DNA from: Alsobacter soli
Lineage (GTDB): Bacteria; Pseudomonadota; Alphaproteobacteria; Rhizobiales; Beijerinckiaceae
Assembly (NCBI RefSeq): GCF_003004785.1
Contig: NZ_PVZS01000028.1
Location: forward strand, 1 to 53,717
Reading direction: 5' to 3'
Length of the DNA: 53,717 nucleotides
The notes below the pieces were generated by a model that searched no databases, was not told the DNA's origin, and worked only from the letters and a program-made list of their open reading frames with translations. The position numbers and the translations under genes are program-made. Positions 16,339 to 25,276 of the stretch are shown here, one piece after another; position 1 is the first letter of the stretch; the number at the start of each line of letters is the position of its first letter.

Positions 16339-17295
16339 TCAGCGGGATTCGCCTGAGGACATCCCGTCCGCGCCCGCTCCACAGACCAGGGCACAAACGC
16401 GCGCACCCGGGGCCAGCGACGCTCGTCCGGATTGGAGCAAGGCGACTGAGGCTGCGCCTGAAAGATCCGCGGCGACGCCGCATTCAAACCACAGCGAGCG
16501 GGCCGCCCGTTCCATCTCGTCGTCCCCGACCAGGATCACCTCGTCGACATTGGCCCGCGCGATCTCGAAGATCGCCTGATCCGTTTGCCGGCAGGACATT
16601 GTCGCGACGCGCGTCTCAAGCCGGTCGAGAGCCACCAGCCTGCCGGCCTCGAAGCAGGCGTGCAGGGTGGGCGATCCGAATGGCTCGATCCCGATGATGC
16701 GCGTGGCCGGCCGTTTGGCCTTCACCGCGGTCGACAGCCCGCTGATCAGGCCGCCACCGCCGATGGCGACGAGGATGACGTCCACGTCCGGCATGTCGTC
16801 GAGGATGTCCAGCCCGAGCGTGCCCTGCCCTGCCACCACGAGCGGATCACTGAACGGGTGCGCGTAAGTTGCGCCGGTCCTCTCCGCGTGCGCGAGGGCG
16901 GCGGCGTTCGCCTCGTCCCAGACGTCGCCAACGATCTCCACAGAGGCTCCCCACTGCTTCAGCTTTCTGACCTTGTCGGCCACGACATTGGACGGCAGGA
17001 AGACTGTCGCCTGTGCGCCGAGCACGTGCGCCGATCGGGCGATGGCGAGCCCGTGATTCCCGCCCGAAGCCGTGACGACGCCGCGAGCAAGCTCGCCTGT
17101 GCTCAGGGTCAGCAGGCGATTCATCGCGCCCCGCGCCTTGAACGACCCTGCCGCCTGCAGCAGCTCTAGCTTGAGCGTGACCTCGAAGTCTCGCTGATCA
17201 CCCGTGCTCAGCTGCGTGAAGGGCAGTGTCGGCGTCTTTCGGATGTATGGCGCAATGCGCTCGCGCGCTTTTTCAATGGCCGCGAGATCGATCAT
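16339..17295 (-). CDS. PLP-dependent threonine/hydroxyamino-acid dehydratase (EutB-like)
   Basis: 318 residues of fold-type II PLP enzymes. PLP-binding Lys53 lies in GSFKARGAMN; the substrate loop is TASGGNHG (76-82) and the phosphate loop IGGGGLISG (about 176-184). Such enzymes remove water and ammonia from serine, threonine or 3-hydroxy amino acids. In the ectoine/hydroxyectoine pathway the homologue is EutB. No ACT regulatory domain is present, so it is catabolic rather than the biosynthetic IlvA. ATG 17295 overlaps the stop of the upstream deacylase gene in ATGA (17292-17295), showing tight coupling. The substrate is inferred to be the deacylated product of that enzyme. Confidence 0.85.
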   Translation of the reverse strand: MIDLAAIEKARERIAPYIRKTPTLPFTQLSTGDQRDFEVTLKLELLQAAGSFKARGAMNRLLTLSTGELARGVVTASGGNHGLAIARSAHVLGAQATVFLPSNVVADKVRKLKQWGASVEIVGDVWDEANAAALAHAERTGATYAHPFSDPLVVAGQGTLGLDILDDMPDVDVILVAIGGGGLISGLSTAVKAKRPATRIIGIEPFGSPTLHACFEAGRLVALDRLETRVATMSCRQTDQAIFEIARANVDEVILVGDDEMERAARSLWFECGVAADLSGAASVALLQSGRASLAPGARVCALVCGAGADGMSSGESR

Positions 17296-18332
17296 GAGAG
17301 CACCCCCTTGTAGGGGGCGGCTACGACCAGGCAGCAATTCCCCGGCCTGACTCGGCCGGGCTGGCGGCGGCCATAGAGAATTCCGTCAGCAGAATAGTGC
17401 AGCGTCGCTGGGGCGCGCGTGGGATCCCACGTGCAATGGATGCGGCCTGCGGGTTCGCCGGCGCTGACCTTCGTGCCGTTGGCGTGAAAGGGCTCGAAGA
17501 TGCCGTCAGCCGTCGCGTAGACATACGCTGAGGCGCCGGGCAGCTCCAGGATTTGCCCGCCGCCGCGCTCCGCCTGCGGCTCGTCGCGGGCCAGGATTCC
17601 CAAGTGGTCAAGCACATTGGCGACGCCCCGCCGGCAGACCTGAAGGGCCGGCAGCGATACAGTCCCGCCACCCGCCATCTCGGTGCCGACCGTGACAAGC
17701 CCGGCGCGGCAGGCGGCAGCTGTCGCGGTCCGCGGCTCGCCAAGGTTGCTGATCACCACGGTCATCGGGGCGTCGAAGGCCTGCACGGCTGCGACGTTTC
17801 GCTTGTGCAGCGCGGGATCATCGGTTGGCTCGATGATCGCGCTCGGGATGATATCGAGCGAGGAGCCGCCGGAGTGCAGGTCGAGGAAAGCGTCGCCGAG
17901 CGGCAGAATGTGGTCGCTGACATAGGCGGAGATCTGCTGGGTGATGGTGCCGCGCGGATCGCCCGGGAACGTGCGGTTGAAATTCAGGCCGTCGACAGGC
18001 GAGGTGCGCTTGCCGGCCATGACGGCGTGAACGTTGTTGGCAGGCATCAGGATCAGTCGACCCTGGACCCGGCCAGGGTCGAGATCGCGGATCATGTCGC
18101 AGATCGTGATCGGTCCCTCATATTCGTCGCCGTGATTTCCACCCTCGAGGATCGCGGTCGGACCGGAGCCGTTCTTGATGATGGCGATCGGGACAGCCGT
18201 GGCGCCCCATGCGTCGTCATCCGGCGAGTGCGGGATCATCACGAACCCGGATTGCTTGCCGTTTCGATCCGGATCGACAGTGAGGAATGCGCTGGATGGG
18301 CGCGGCTCGGATCCAATGCGTGTGATGGTCAT
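17292..18332 (-). CDS. DoeB/EutE-like N-acyl-diamino acid deacylase (AstE/aspartoacylase superfamily)
   Basis: 346 residues. Zn-carboxypeptidase fold with His67 and Glu70 in EGGNHGDEYEG and the third ligand His153 in DLHSGG; GLNFNRTFPG (115-124) is another conserved motif of the DoeB group. DoeB hydrolyses N-alpha-acetyl-2,4-diaminobutyrate during ectoine breakdown. The C-terminal half has a biotinyl/lipoyl-like beta region typical of the group. It is the fifth gene of a leftward operon starting with an ABC transporter. The ectoine hydrolase (DoeA/EutD) is absent from the visible locus, so the natural substrate may be a different N-acyl amino acid. Confidence 0.85.
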   Translation of the reverse strand: MTITRIGSEPRPSSAFLTVDPDRNGKQSGFVMIPHSPDDDAWGATAVPIAIIKNGSGPTAILEGGNHGDEYEGPITICDMIRDLDPGRVQGRLILMPANNVHAVMAGKRTSPVDGLNFNRTFPGDPRGTITQQISAYVSDHILPLGDAFLDLHSGGSSLDIIPSAIIEPTDDPALHKRNVAAVQAFDAPMTVVISNLGEPRTATAAACRAGLVTVGTEMAGGGTVSLPALQVCRRGVANVLDHLGILARDEPQAERGGGQILELPGASAYVYATADGIFEPFHANGTKVSAGEPAGRIHCTWDPTRAPATLHYSADGILYGRRQPGRVRPGNCCLVVAAPYKGVLS

Positions 18333-18359
18333 GACTGGCTCAACGGGCTCCGGCTCTGG

Positions 18360-18517
18360 ATTTCAGGACGCGCTGGGAGATCCCCGCCCTGCGGGCAAGG
18401 AGGGGGCAGGGGTGGGCTTCTCGGCCGCACCCCCCTGGCGCCGAGCTTGTGGCCCCGAGGGCAGCGACGGGCGTGGGGCGGTTCTGCCCTCTCCCGTCGG
18501 CAGGAATCGGGCAGGCC
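18360..18517. repeat. GC-rich intergenic region with dispersed-repeat character
   Basis: Between the binding-protein stop and the deacylase start. It holds clustered inverted C/G runs (CCCCGCCCTGCGGGC at about 18380, and CCCTCTCCCGTCGG with partially complementary GGGAG runs) of the kind seen in Rhizobiales dispersed intergenic palindromes. Only one copy is in this window, so a repeat cannot be proven here. It may act as a transcript-stabilising or attenuating hairpin between transporter and enzymes. Confidence 0.35.
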
Positions 18518-19300
18518 TCAGAGGCTCGGCAGCGGATCCATCGGCATGTCGAGATATTTGCGGTGCAGCCGGTCGAGTTCGCCGTTCATCGTGTTGAAAA
18601 AAATGAAACCGTCCAGCCAGCGCACGAGATTGTGCTGGTCCATCTGCACGCCCATGTGCGCCGGGCTGCGGCGGATGGTGAATTTGCGCTCGAACTCCTT
18701 GGTCGGGTTCTGCTTGGCGAGCGCCTGGGCCACGATGCTGTTGGTGGCGAGCAGATCGGCTTGCCCGGTGATGTAGGCGGCCGCGGCCGTCGCGTCGTCC
18801 TCCGTGCGCAGCAGGCTCGCCTTGGGCGCCGAAGCGCTGATCGCGAGCTCCTGGGTCGAGCCCTTTGCGGCCGCCACGCGGGCGGATCCGATCGTCTCCG
18901 GGCTGGTCACAGCCGAAGACTTCGGCCCGTAGACGGCCAGGAAGGTGTTGGCATACGGCGCCGTGAAGAGGATCTGCTTGGCGCGCTCCGGCGTCAGGCC
19001 CATCACCGAGATCACGATGTCGACCTTGTCGGTGAGCAGGAACGGAACGCGGTTTGCGCCCGTGATCTGCTGCATCTCCAACTTCACCCCAAGGCCCTTG
19101 GCCACCATCTCGGCCATCTCGATGTCGAAGCCGACCGCCTTGCGGTTCTCGTCCTGCGAGCCGAAGGGAGGCGCATCGAGAGGCACGCCGATGCGCACGA
19201 CCCCTTTCTGCAAGATGTCCTGCAACTTGTCCGCCCTGGCCTCCACCGAGCCGAAGGCAGCGACGGCCAACGCGGCCAACCCGGCAAGAACTGCGCGCAT
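18518..19300 (-). CDS. ABC transporter substrate-binding protein, polar amino acid type
   Basis: 260 residues. Signal peptide 1-23 (MRAVLAGLAALAVAAFGSVE, then ARAD), then the SBP_bac_3 fold: VRIGVPLDAPPFG, VGFDIEMAEMVAKGLGVK, DIVISVMGLTPERAKQ, and a C-terminal MDQHNLVRWLDGFIFF segment. It captures the substrate in the periplasm for the two permeases and ATPase encoded upstream in the same operon. Family members bind glutamine, histidine, cystine or ectoine; the pocket residues do not decide which. Confidence 0.9.
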   Translation of the reverse strand: MRAVLAGLAALAVAAFGSVEARADKLQDILQKGVVRIGVPLDAPPFGSQDENRKAVGFDIEMAEMVAKGLGVKLEMQQITGANRVPFLLTDKVDIVISVMGLTPERAKQILFTAPYANTFLAVYGPKSSAVTSPETIGSARVAAAKGSTQELAISASAPKASLLRTEDDATAAAAYITGQADLLATNSIVAQALAKQNPTKEFERKFTIRRSPAHMGVQMDQHNLVRWLDGFIFFNTMNGELDRLHRKYLDMPMDPLPSL

Positions 19301-19335
19301 GCTTTCTCTCCCTGGTTCTCTTGTTCTCTGGATCC

Positions 19336-20067
19336 TCAGTGCAGAACTGCATTGAGAAAGGTCTGCAACTCGAGCGTTTTCGGCTCGGCGAGCATGGCCG
19401 CGGCCCGGCCTTCTTCGTGAATTCGGCCTTCGTGCATGAAGACCGCGCGCGAGCCGAAACGACGGGCGAAGCCCATCTCGTGGGTCACCAGGATCATGGT
19501 CATTCCTTCCCGGGCCACGGATTCGAGCACTTTCAGCACCTCCCCGGTGAGTTCGGGGTCGAGCGCGGAGGTCACCTCGTCGAACAGCATGACCTTGGGC
19601 CGCATCGCCAGCGAACGAGCGATGGCGACGCGCTGCTGCTGTCCACCCGAAAGCTGCGCCGGGAAGGCGTCCAGCTTGTCCTCGAGCCCTACGCGCCGCA
19701 GCACCTCGCGGGCGAGCTCCCGAGCCGCCTCAGGCGGCTGGTTCTTCACCACGCGCGGGGCCAGGGTGATGTTGTCGCTGACCGAGAGATGCGGGAACAA
19801 GTTGAAGCTCTGGAAGACGATGCCAACCTCCTGCCGCAGCTTGCGCAGATTGGTCGTCGGATCGTTGACTTGCACGCCGTCGATGCGAATGGCGCCGGCC
19901 TGGATCGGCTCCAGCCCATTGATGCAACGCAGCAGCGTGCTCTTGCCCGAGCCCGAGCGGCCGATCAACGCCACGACCTCGCCCTTCGCCACGTCAAGCG
20001 ACACGTCCGTCAGCACCTGCAGCGCGCCGTAGCTCTTGCTGATCCTCTGGACTTCAACGAGCGCCAT
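19336..20067 (-). CDS. ABC transporter ATP-binding protein, polar amino acid type
   Basis: 243 residues, the standard GlnQ/HisP length. Walker A GRSGSGKST (36-44), Q-loop VFQSFNLFPH, signature LSGGQQQR, Walker B VMLFDEVTSALD and H-loop VTHEM are intact. ATG 20067 is preferred over a longer frame because it begins the domain (MALVEVQRISKSYG) and has GGAAG 5 bases upstream. It overlaps the permease gene before it by 14 bp. It powers import together with the two permeases. Confidence 0.93.
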   Translation of the reverse strand: MALVEVQRISKSYGALQVLTDVSLDVAKGEVVALIGRSGSGKSTLLRCINGLEPIQAGAIRIDGVQVNDPTTNLRKLRQEVGIVFQSFNLFPHLSVSDNITLAPRVVKNQPPEAARELAREVLRRVGLEDKLDAFPAQLSGGQQQRVAIARSLAMRPKVMLFDEVTSALDPELTGEVLKVLESVAREGMTMILVTHEMGFARRFGSRAVFMHEGRIHEEGRAAAMLAEPKTLELQTFLNAVLH

Positions 20068-20704
20068 CGAACTTCCGCTCCAGTGAGCGGCTCCACTGGG
20101 TAAGAGGGAAACACAGGACGAAGTAGATGGAGGCGACCGTGATGTAGACCGCGAAGGGCTTGTATGTGCCGGCGGCCGTGAGCTGGCCTTCACGCGTCAG
20201 CTCCACTAGTCCGATCGTCGCGGCCAGTGAGGTGTTCTTGATGAGTTGAACAAGAAAGCCGACGGTCGGGGGGATCGCGATCCGGATCGACTGCGGGACG
20301 ATCACGTAGCGAAGCTGCTGGAATGTCGAGAGGCCCAGCGATGCGCCGGCCTCCCACTGCGTCTTGGCAATCGACACAAGGGCCCCGCGCCAGATCTCGC
20401 CCAGGAAGGCGCTGCCGTAGACCGAGAACGCGACAGCGGCCGCAAGCCACGGATTGACCGAGACGCCGACCAGCGGCAGGCCGAAGAAGATCATGAAGAG
20501 CCACACCAAAAGCGGTGTGCCCTGCACAATGTAGACGAGCGCCGCCACGAGCCAGCGCAGCGGGGCAATGGGCGATATGCGGGCAATTGCAAAAAGAAAT
20601 CCGAGCAAGGCCGAGCCGACGAAGGCAGTCGAGGTCAAAGCCAGCGTCCAGCGCGCCGCGGCAACCAAATACATCACGTCGACATAGGAGAAGGTTCTAA
20701 TCAT
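20054..20704 (-). CDS. ABC transporter permease, polar amino acid type (second)
   Basis: 216 residues from ATG 20704 with about five membrane helices and the HisM/GlnP motif QGTPLLVWLF and cytoplasmic EAA loop EAGASLGLSTFQQLRYVIVPQ. ATG 20704 forms ATGA with the stop of the upstream permease (20701-20704); a TTG six codons earlier is in frame but less likely. It pairs with the other permease as a heterodimer in the inner membrane. Confidence 0.92.
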   Translation of the reverse strand: MIRTFSYVDVMYLVAAARWTLALTSTAFVGSALLGFLFAIARISPIAPLRWLVAALVYIVQGTPLLVWLFMIFFGLPLVGVSVNPWLAAAVAFSVYGSAFLGEIWRGALVSIAKTQWEAGASLGLSTFQQLRYVIVPQSIRIAIPPTVGFLVQLIKNTSLAATIGLVELTREGQLTAAGTYKPFAVYITVASIYFVLCFPLTQWSRSLERKFDGAR

Positions 20705-21363
20705 CGACGGGCGAAAGTCCAATAATAGAGCGCAGCGAACAATCCACGGAATACAAAGGCGAGCCCGAGATAGAGCCCACCAATCACTACGTAGACTTCG
20801 AAATCACGAAAAGTTCGGGACTGCACAATGGAGGCGGCGTGGAACAGGTCCTCCACCGAGATTTGCGACACGATGCTTGTCGCCAGCATAAGCAGCACGA
20901 ATTGGCTGGCGAGCGCCGGGAACATCGCCTTCAACGCCGGGAACATGACGATGTAGCGGAAGACCTGAAGACCCGAGAGCCCCAGAGAATGTCCCGCCTC
21001 GACCTGCGCCCTTGGCACGGCCTCCAACCCAGCTCGTACAATCTCTGTCGTATAGGCGCCCAGATTGATCACAAGTGCGAGGACCGCCGCCGTGAAACCG
21101 TCGAGCCGAATGCCGAAGCTGGGCAGACCGAAGAAGATCAGGAAGAGCTGGACCAGCAGCGGCGTATTCCGGATCACCTCGACATAGGCGGCGACCAGGC
21201 GCTTCAGCCAGCCGGGCCCGTAAACACGACCAGCGGCGCAGGCGATCCCGATGGCAAGTCCGCCCAACATGGCGCAAGCGGAGAGCAGGAGCGTGATCAA
21301 CACACCATCGAGGAGGGATTCCCAGGCCGCAAAGACATCGCGAAACTGGAGCCCATATTTCAT
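20701..21363 (-). CDS. ABC transporter permease, polar amino acid type (first)
   Basis: 220 residues, first gene of the leftward operon. Motifs: RNTPLLVQLFLIFFGLP, EIVRAGLEAVPRAQVEAGHSLGLS (EAA loop, split here), and five or so hydrophobic helices. It starts 148 bp from the divergent IclR regulator, so the promoter of the whole transporter-enzyme operon lies between them. Operon order is permease, permease, ATPase, binding protein, deacylase, dehydratase. Confidence 0.92.
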   Translation of the reverse strand: MKYGLQFRDVFAAWESLLDGVLITLLLSACAMLGGLAIGIACAAGRVYGPGWLKRLVAAYVEVIRNTPLLVQLFLIFFGLPSFGIRLDGFTAAVLALVINLGAYTTEIVRAGLEAVPRAQVEAGHSLGLSGLQVFRYIVMFPALKAMFPALASQFVLLMLATSIVSQISVEDLFHAASIVQSRTFRDFEVYVVIGGLYLGLAFVFRGLFAALYYWTFARR

Positions 21364-21493
21364 GGCGTCCTTCCCTGAAGCGCTGTCTGGAGCGCGGTGG
21401 TAGGAATCGGATCACCGGAACGAACGGGCGCAGGCAATTCCATCGATCCCCCACTTTACAACGAGACTGCGGTGCTTCTTATTTGATGTCAAT

Positions 21494-21507
21494 CTTCATA
21501 TATGAAG
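21494..21507. promoter_or_regulatory. perfect 14-bp palindrome, candidate IclR operator
   Basis: CTTCATATATGAAG, AT-rich against a GC-rich background, ends 4 bases before the regulator's ATG and overlaps its GAAG ribosome site. Its position between the divergent regulator and transporter operon suggests an autoregulatory operator; binding would also block translation start. Inference only. Confidence 0.55.
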
Positions 21508-21511
21508 CAGA

Positions 21512-22297
21512 ATGACTGACGCGTCTGAACCAGAGAATGGCGACAAGAGCGCGTACGCCGCGCCGGCGCTGGAGAAGGGACTCGACATCCTCGAGCTGCT
21601 GGCGGAGGTCGGCGAGCCTCTCTCGACCCGCGCCATCGCCGAGCGCCTTCAACGCTCGAAGAGCGAGATTTTCCGGATGGTTTTCGTGCTGCAGCAGCGC
21701 GGCTATCTCGTGCGTGAAGCAGGCACGGAAAGGTTGGCGCTGTCACGCCGCCTCTTTGATCTCGGCATCAGGACACCGGGGGGACGGCAATTGACGTCGG
21801 TTGTCCTACCCCTGATGGAGCGCTTCAGCGAAGAATCGGGGCAGGCAGCACATCTGGTCGTGCTGAGCAGGGCACAGACGGTGGTGATCGCCACGACGTC
21901 AGGGCATTTGGACGCAACCTTGACCGTCCGCCCAGGCTATGGCCGCCCCGCGCTGGAAGCCAATTCTGGCCTCCTTATCCTCGCATTCCAGTCGGAGGCC
22001 AGCCGACACGCCCTGATGCGTGATGCGGGCCCAACGGAGCGGGAACAGATCGACTCCCGTGAACTTCGCAATCTGTTCGCCGCCATTCGTTTGCAGGGCC
22101 ATCGCATCGCACCAAGCCGTGACATCATCGCGGTGACCGACATCGTCTGCCCCGTCATCGGCCACGCCGGTCACGCCGATGCGGCCATCCTGGTTCCGTC
22201 TTTGCAACGGCACCGCTCTGTCTCGGACGAGCACGCGATCCTGGTCGCCCTTAAGGCAATTTGCAGCGAGGCCGGCGCCCAGCTCTCCACCCGCTGA
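21512..22297 (+). CDS. IclR family transcriptional regulator
   Basis: 261 residues. N-terminal winged HTH about 20-80 (ALEKGLDILELLAEVGEPLSTRAIAERL, shown in part; RSKSEIFRMVFVLQQRGYLVRE) and C-terminal IclR effector domain about 95-255. It is divergent from the ABC transporter/deacylase/dehydratase operon and is the probable repressor or activator of it, with the imported compound or its product as effector. The EhuR/EnuR regulators of known ectoine operons are GntR/MocR type, so the IclR type is a point against a standard ectoine cluster. Confidence 0.9.
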   Translation: MTDASEPENGDKSAYAAPALEKGLDILELLAEVGEPLSTRAIAERLQRSKSEIFRMVFVLQQRGYLVREAGTERLALSRRLFDLGIRTPGGRQLTSVVLPLMERFSEESGQAAHLVVLSRAQTVVIATTSGHLDATLTVRPGYGRPALEANSGLLILAFQSEASRHALMRDAGPTEREQIDSRELRNLFAAIRLQGHRIAPSRDIIAVTDIVCPVIGHAGHADAAILVPSLQRHRSVSDEHAILVALKAICSEAGAQLSTR

Positions 22298-22422
22298 AAC
22301 AGCGGCAGGGTCAGATACCCGCCGCCTCCCAAAGCCTTGATACGGTCGGAGCCAGTGGCCTCGGCTGCGCCCGTGGAGTCCTGTGTAAGGCTTCTGTCAC
22401 CGGGGCGTCCCCCACGCAGCTC

Positions 22423-22842
22423 TCAGTGGCCGGCGCCCCCGCCATAACGCCCCTTCAGGTCGGTCCAGCAGGGCCCGGCGAGCCAGTTGTCGCCATGCCT
22501 CACGTAGGATGCTCGTAAGGGCTTGCCGTCCATGAGCGCGCGCCCCTTGGCGGTGATGACGTACCGGATCTTGCCCTCCGGCCCCGCGATCACGCCGCCG
22601 ATTTCCAGCAGGTCGTTCGCCAGCAGAATCATCAGGTCTGCATCCATGAGCGCCGGAGTGTTCAACGAGCACTCGACGGCGCCGCTGTCTTCGGCCAAGG
22701 CCGCAACTCTTCTCAGGCACGCAAGCAACATTTTTCGCCCCTGTCGCGCTTCTTGTTCTTCCTTGACCCTCCAATGAAGACAAATCGACGATTTTGCATC
22801 TGGCATTACCATGCGCCAGAGTTGGGAAATTGGACCTTCCAT
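22423..22842 (-). CDS. hypothetical protein, 139 residues
   Basis: Unrecognised. The C-terminal two-thirds has mixed helix/strand character (LLACLRRVAALAEDSG, DADLMILLANDLLEIGGVIAG, GKIRYVITAKGRALMDG), like a small winged-helix or effector domain. ATG 22842 has GAGAG four bases upstream; in-frame starts at 22902 and GTG 22929 are also possible, but they lie in or before a 17-bp palindrome (22906-22922) that looks like a control site. The region upstream is unusually AT-rich for the window. Confidence 0.45.
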   Translation of the reverse strand: MEGPISQLWRMVMPDAKSSICLHWRVKEEQEARQGRKMLLACLRRVAALAEDSGAVECSLNTPALMDADLMILLANDLLEIGGVIAGPEGKIRYVITAKGRALMDGKPLRASYVRHGDNWLAGPCWTDLKGRYGGGAGH

Positions 22843-22905
22843 CACGCTCTCATGCCCAATCCTTGGGGTCCAGATCTTTTCCGCATACGAAAGTGTGATC
22901 ATGAC

Positions 22906-22922
22906 TGGAATACTGTATTCCA
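22906..22922. promoter_or_regulatory. 17-bp palindrome, candidate operator
   Basis: TGGAATAC-T-GTATTCCA, perfect with a single central base, lies in an AT-rich pocket upstream of the leftward hypothetical gene and after the end of the DUF2270 gene. The symmetry and position fit a dimeric regulator's site; the regulator is unknown. Confidence 0.45.
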
Positions 22923-22973
22923 ATACCACGCGCTCGGACCAAAGTTTCCGTTTCTAAGGCTGATGCGGCTCGA

Positions 22974-23729
22974 TCAGACATGCACGTCTCCGTCGTCGCC
23001 GCGTTTCGGCCCGACCGACAAAGACAACCAGGTCAACCACAGATAGAAGGCCGCGAGGAGCGCCATCACCAACCAGCCCGGCAGGGGGCCGAGCGAGGCG
23101 TTGGCGACGACGTCATCGAGCGACTGGAGGACGTCGGTGCGGTCGCTCTGCTGCAACTTGGACGAACTGATCTTCAGCACCCAGGCCAGCAGCAGGATCA
23201 GGAACATCCAGATGTAGTTGCGCCGCAGCCGCCGCGACATGGCGGCCCGCCGCCCTATGCGGAAGCGCGGCGCGCGGAGATCCTCGGCCAGCGACCGGCC
23301 CCAGGTCGCATGGAGGGTCGCCCCGCGATCGAAAACCTCGGCGAAGTAGTGGCGCTCCATCAGTCGCACCCGCGCCCGGTAGACGTCGAAGAAGCGGTAG
23401 CGGCGCGCCTCGATCCACAGCAGCAGCCAAACCAGCAGCATGGCGAAGAGCAGCACGCCGTGATGAGCGCTGGGGGTGGAGAGCGAGACCGACAGCATCG
23501 CCGCGACCACCGTGATCGCCCAGTTGGTGGTTCGGTCGATGCGATCGCGCCAGCCCGCCATGCGGGCGATCTCGGCGCGGTGAAAATGCGCCAAGGTGTT
23601 GACGCGCTCCGCGGCCGCGCCCGGCAGCGGCGGAGGATCTGGTCCGCCGGCGACTTTGTCGTCCACGATGCGGAGCTCCGCACTCGTCTTGGCGCCCGCT
23701 CCCGCGAGCGGCGCGCGACAGTGGCGCAA
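22974..23729 (-). CDS. DUF2270 integral membrane protein
   Basis: 251 residues from a TTG, or about 230 from GTG 23666, which has a GGAG-type site upstream. The DUF2270 core is clear: HFHRAEIARMAGWRDRIDRTTNWAI, split by family pattern, then IEARRYRFFDVYRARVRLMERHYFAE, and two pairs of membrane helices (about 70-105 and 170-235). Function is unknown in the family. It ends near the AT-rich palindrome region. Confidence 0.85.
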   Translation of the reverse strand: MRHCRAPLAGAGAKTSAELRIVDDKVAGGPDPPPLPGAAAERVNTLAHFHRAEIARMAGWRDRIDRTTNWAITVVAAMLSVSLSTPSAHHGVLLFAMLLVWLLLWIEARRYRFFDVYRARVRLMERHYFAEVFDRGATLHATWGRSLAEDLRAPRFRIGRRAAMSRRLRRNYIWMFLILLLAWVLKISSSKLQQSDRTDVLQSLDDVVANASLGPLPGWLVMALLAAFYLWLTWLSLSVGPKRGDDGDVHV

Positions 23730-23827
23730 AGCATAATCCTGATCGGCGCTTTTGGGGCAGGATCTTTGGCCCGCCGCTCAAGCGGGGCGGTGGTCCGCTG
23801 CCCTCGAACGAGGCTTGCCGGCTCTGT

Positions 23828-25276
23828 TCAGCTGACGCCAGCGATGCCCTGGTACAGACGGAGATACGCCTGGGCGGGGCCGTCCCAGGAGACCTCCGTC
23901 GCCATGGCGCGGCGGCGCAGCTGCGCCATCTCGCCCGGCAGCGCAAAGATCGCGGCGGCGCGGTCGAGCGCCTCCGCCAGGCTCTGCGCATCGATATCCC
24001 GCGCAACGATCCCCGTCGCGACGCCGGCCGCTCGGGCCACGAAATTGGCGTCGATCACCGTATCGGCCAATCCGCCGACCCGGGTGACGATGGGCGGCGA
24101 TCCGTAGCGCAGCGCGCACAGCTGGGTCAGGCCGCAAGGCTCGAAGCGGGAGGGCACCAGGATGAAGTCCGACCCGCCCTGGATCAGGTGGGCGAGCCCC
24201 TCGTCGTAGCCAAAGGCGCATCCGACCGCGCCGGGCGAGTCGGAGGCGGCCCGGCGGAACGCGTCCTCAAGCGCCGCCTCGCCTGCGCCCAACAGCGCGA
24301 GCTGACCGCCGCCGGCGAGCAGATGCGGCAGGACCTCGAGCAGGAGGTCGAGGCCTTTTTGCCACGACAGGCGGCTCACCACGCCCACGACCATGGCCTG
24401 CGGGTCGAGGTCAAGCCCAAGCCGCTGCTGCAGCGCCTGCTTGGCCCGCATCTTGCCATCCAGCCGGGCGGCCTCGAAGGGCGCCGGGAGACGGGGGTCG
24501 TGCGCCGGATTCCAAACCTTGGTGTCGATCCCGTTCAGGATGCCGGACAGCCTGTCCGCCCTGTGCCGCAGCAGACCATCCAGGCCCATGCCGGCCTGCG
24601 GGCGCTGGATTTCGGCCGCGTAGGTGGGCGACACCGTCGTGATGCGGTCGGCTAAGCGAAGCCCGGCCTTGAGGAAGCCGACCCCGCCGAAATATTCGAC
24701 CCCCTCGATGTGGAAAGCCTCCGGCGGCAGGCCCAGAGGCGCAAGCACCTGCGCCTCGAAGCGACCCTGAAAGGCCAGGTTGTGGATGGTGATCATCGTT
24801 CCCGGGCGCTTCGCCCCGGCGTAATGCAGGTAGGCTGGCGCCAAGCCGGCCTGCCAGTCATGGGCGTGCACCACCTCGGGCTTGGGCAGAGGCGTTCGGC
24901 CCAGCCCGATCTCCGCCGCCATGCGGGCCAGCGCCCCGAAGCGCAAGGCGTTGTCCGGCCAGTCGCGTCCGGAGGCGTCCGCGTAGAGGCCCCCGGCGCG
25001 GGCGTACAGGTGCGGCGCGTCCAGCACCAAGAGGTCAAGGCCCGAGGCGCGGGCGCGCAGCAGACGCGCCGGTCCGCCGAACATGTCTGACGCGGCGTGG
25101 ACGGTTTCGAGATGCGGAAGGGCCTTGAGCACCGCCGGATAGCCGGGCAGCAGCGTCGAGACGGCCACGCCCAGCCGTTCGAGCGCGCGCGGCAGCGCGC
25201 CGGCCACGTCGGCCAGCCCGCCGGTCTTGACCAGCGGAAACACCTCCGAGGCGACGGACAGGACCCGCAAGCTCAT
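23828..25276 (-). CDS. glgA: glycogen synthase (ADP-glucose type)
   Basis: 482 residues, the usual GlgA length. GT5 family with the N-terminal KTGGLAD motif (17-23) that binds ADP-glucose, HDWQAGLAP, and C-terminal [11 protein letters not shown] and RVGGLADTV. It elongates alpha-1,4-glucan. Its ATG overlaps the glgC stop (25273-25276, ATGA), so synthase is translated with the enzyme that supplies its substrate. No glgB or glgX is adjacent. Confidence 0.96.
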   Translation of the reverse strand: MSLRVLSVASEVFPLVKTGGLADVAGALPRALERLGVAVSTLLPGYPAVLKALPHLETVHAASDMFGGPARLLRARASGLDLLVLDAPHLYARAGGLYADASGRDWPDNALRFGALARMAAEIGLGRTPLPKPEVVHAHDWQAGLAPAYLHYAGAKRPGTMITIHNLAFQGRFEAQVLAPLGLPPEAFHIEGVEYFGGVGFLKAGLRLADRITTVSPTYAAEIQRPQAGMGLDGLLRHRADRLSGILNGIDTKVWNPAHDPRLPAPFEAARLDGKMRAKQALQQRLGLDLDPQAMVVGVVSRLSWQKGLDLLLEVLPHLLAGGGQLALLGAGEAALEDAFRRAASDSPGAVGCAFGYDEGLAHLIQGGSDFILVPSRFEPCGLTQLCALRYGSPPIVTRVGGLADTVIDANFVARAAGVATGIVARDIDAQSLAEALDRAAAIFALPGEMAQLRRRAMATEVSWDGPAQAYLRLYQGIAGVS

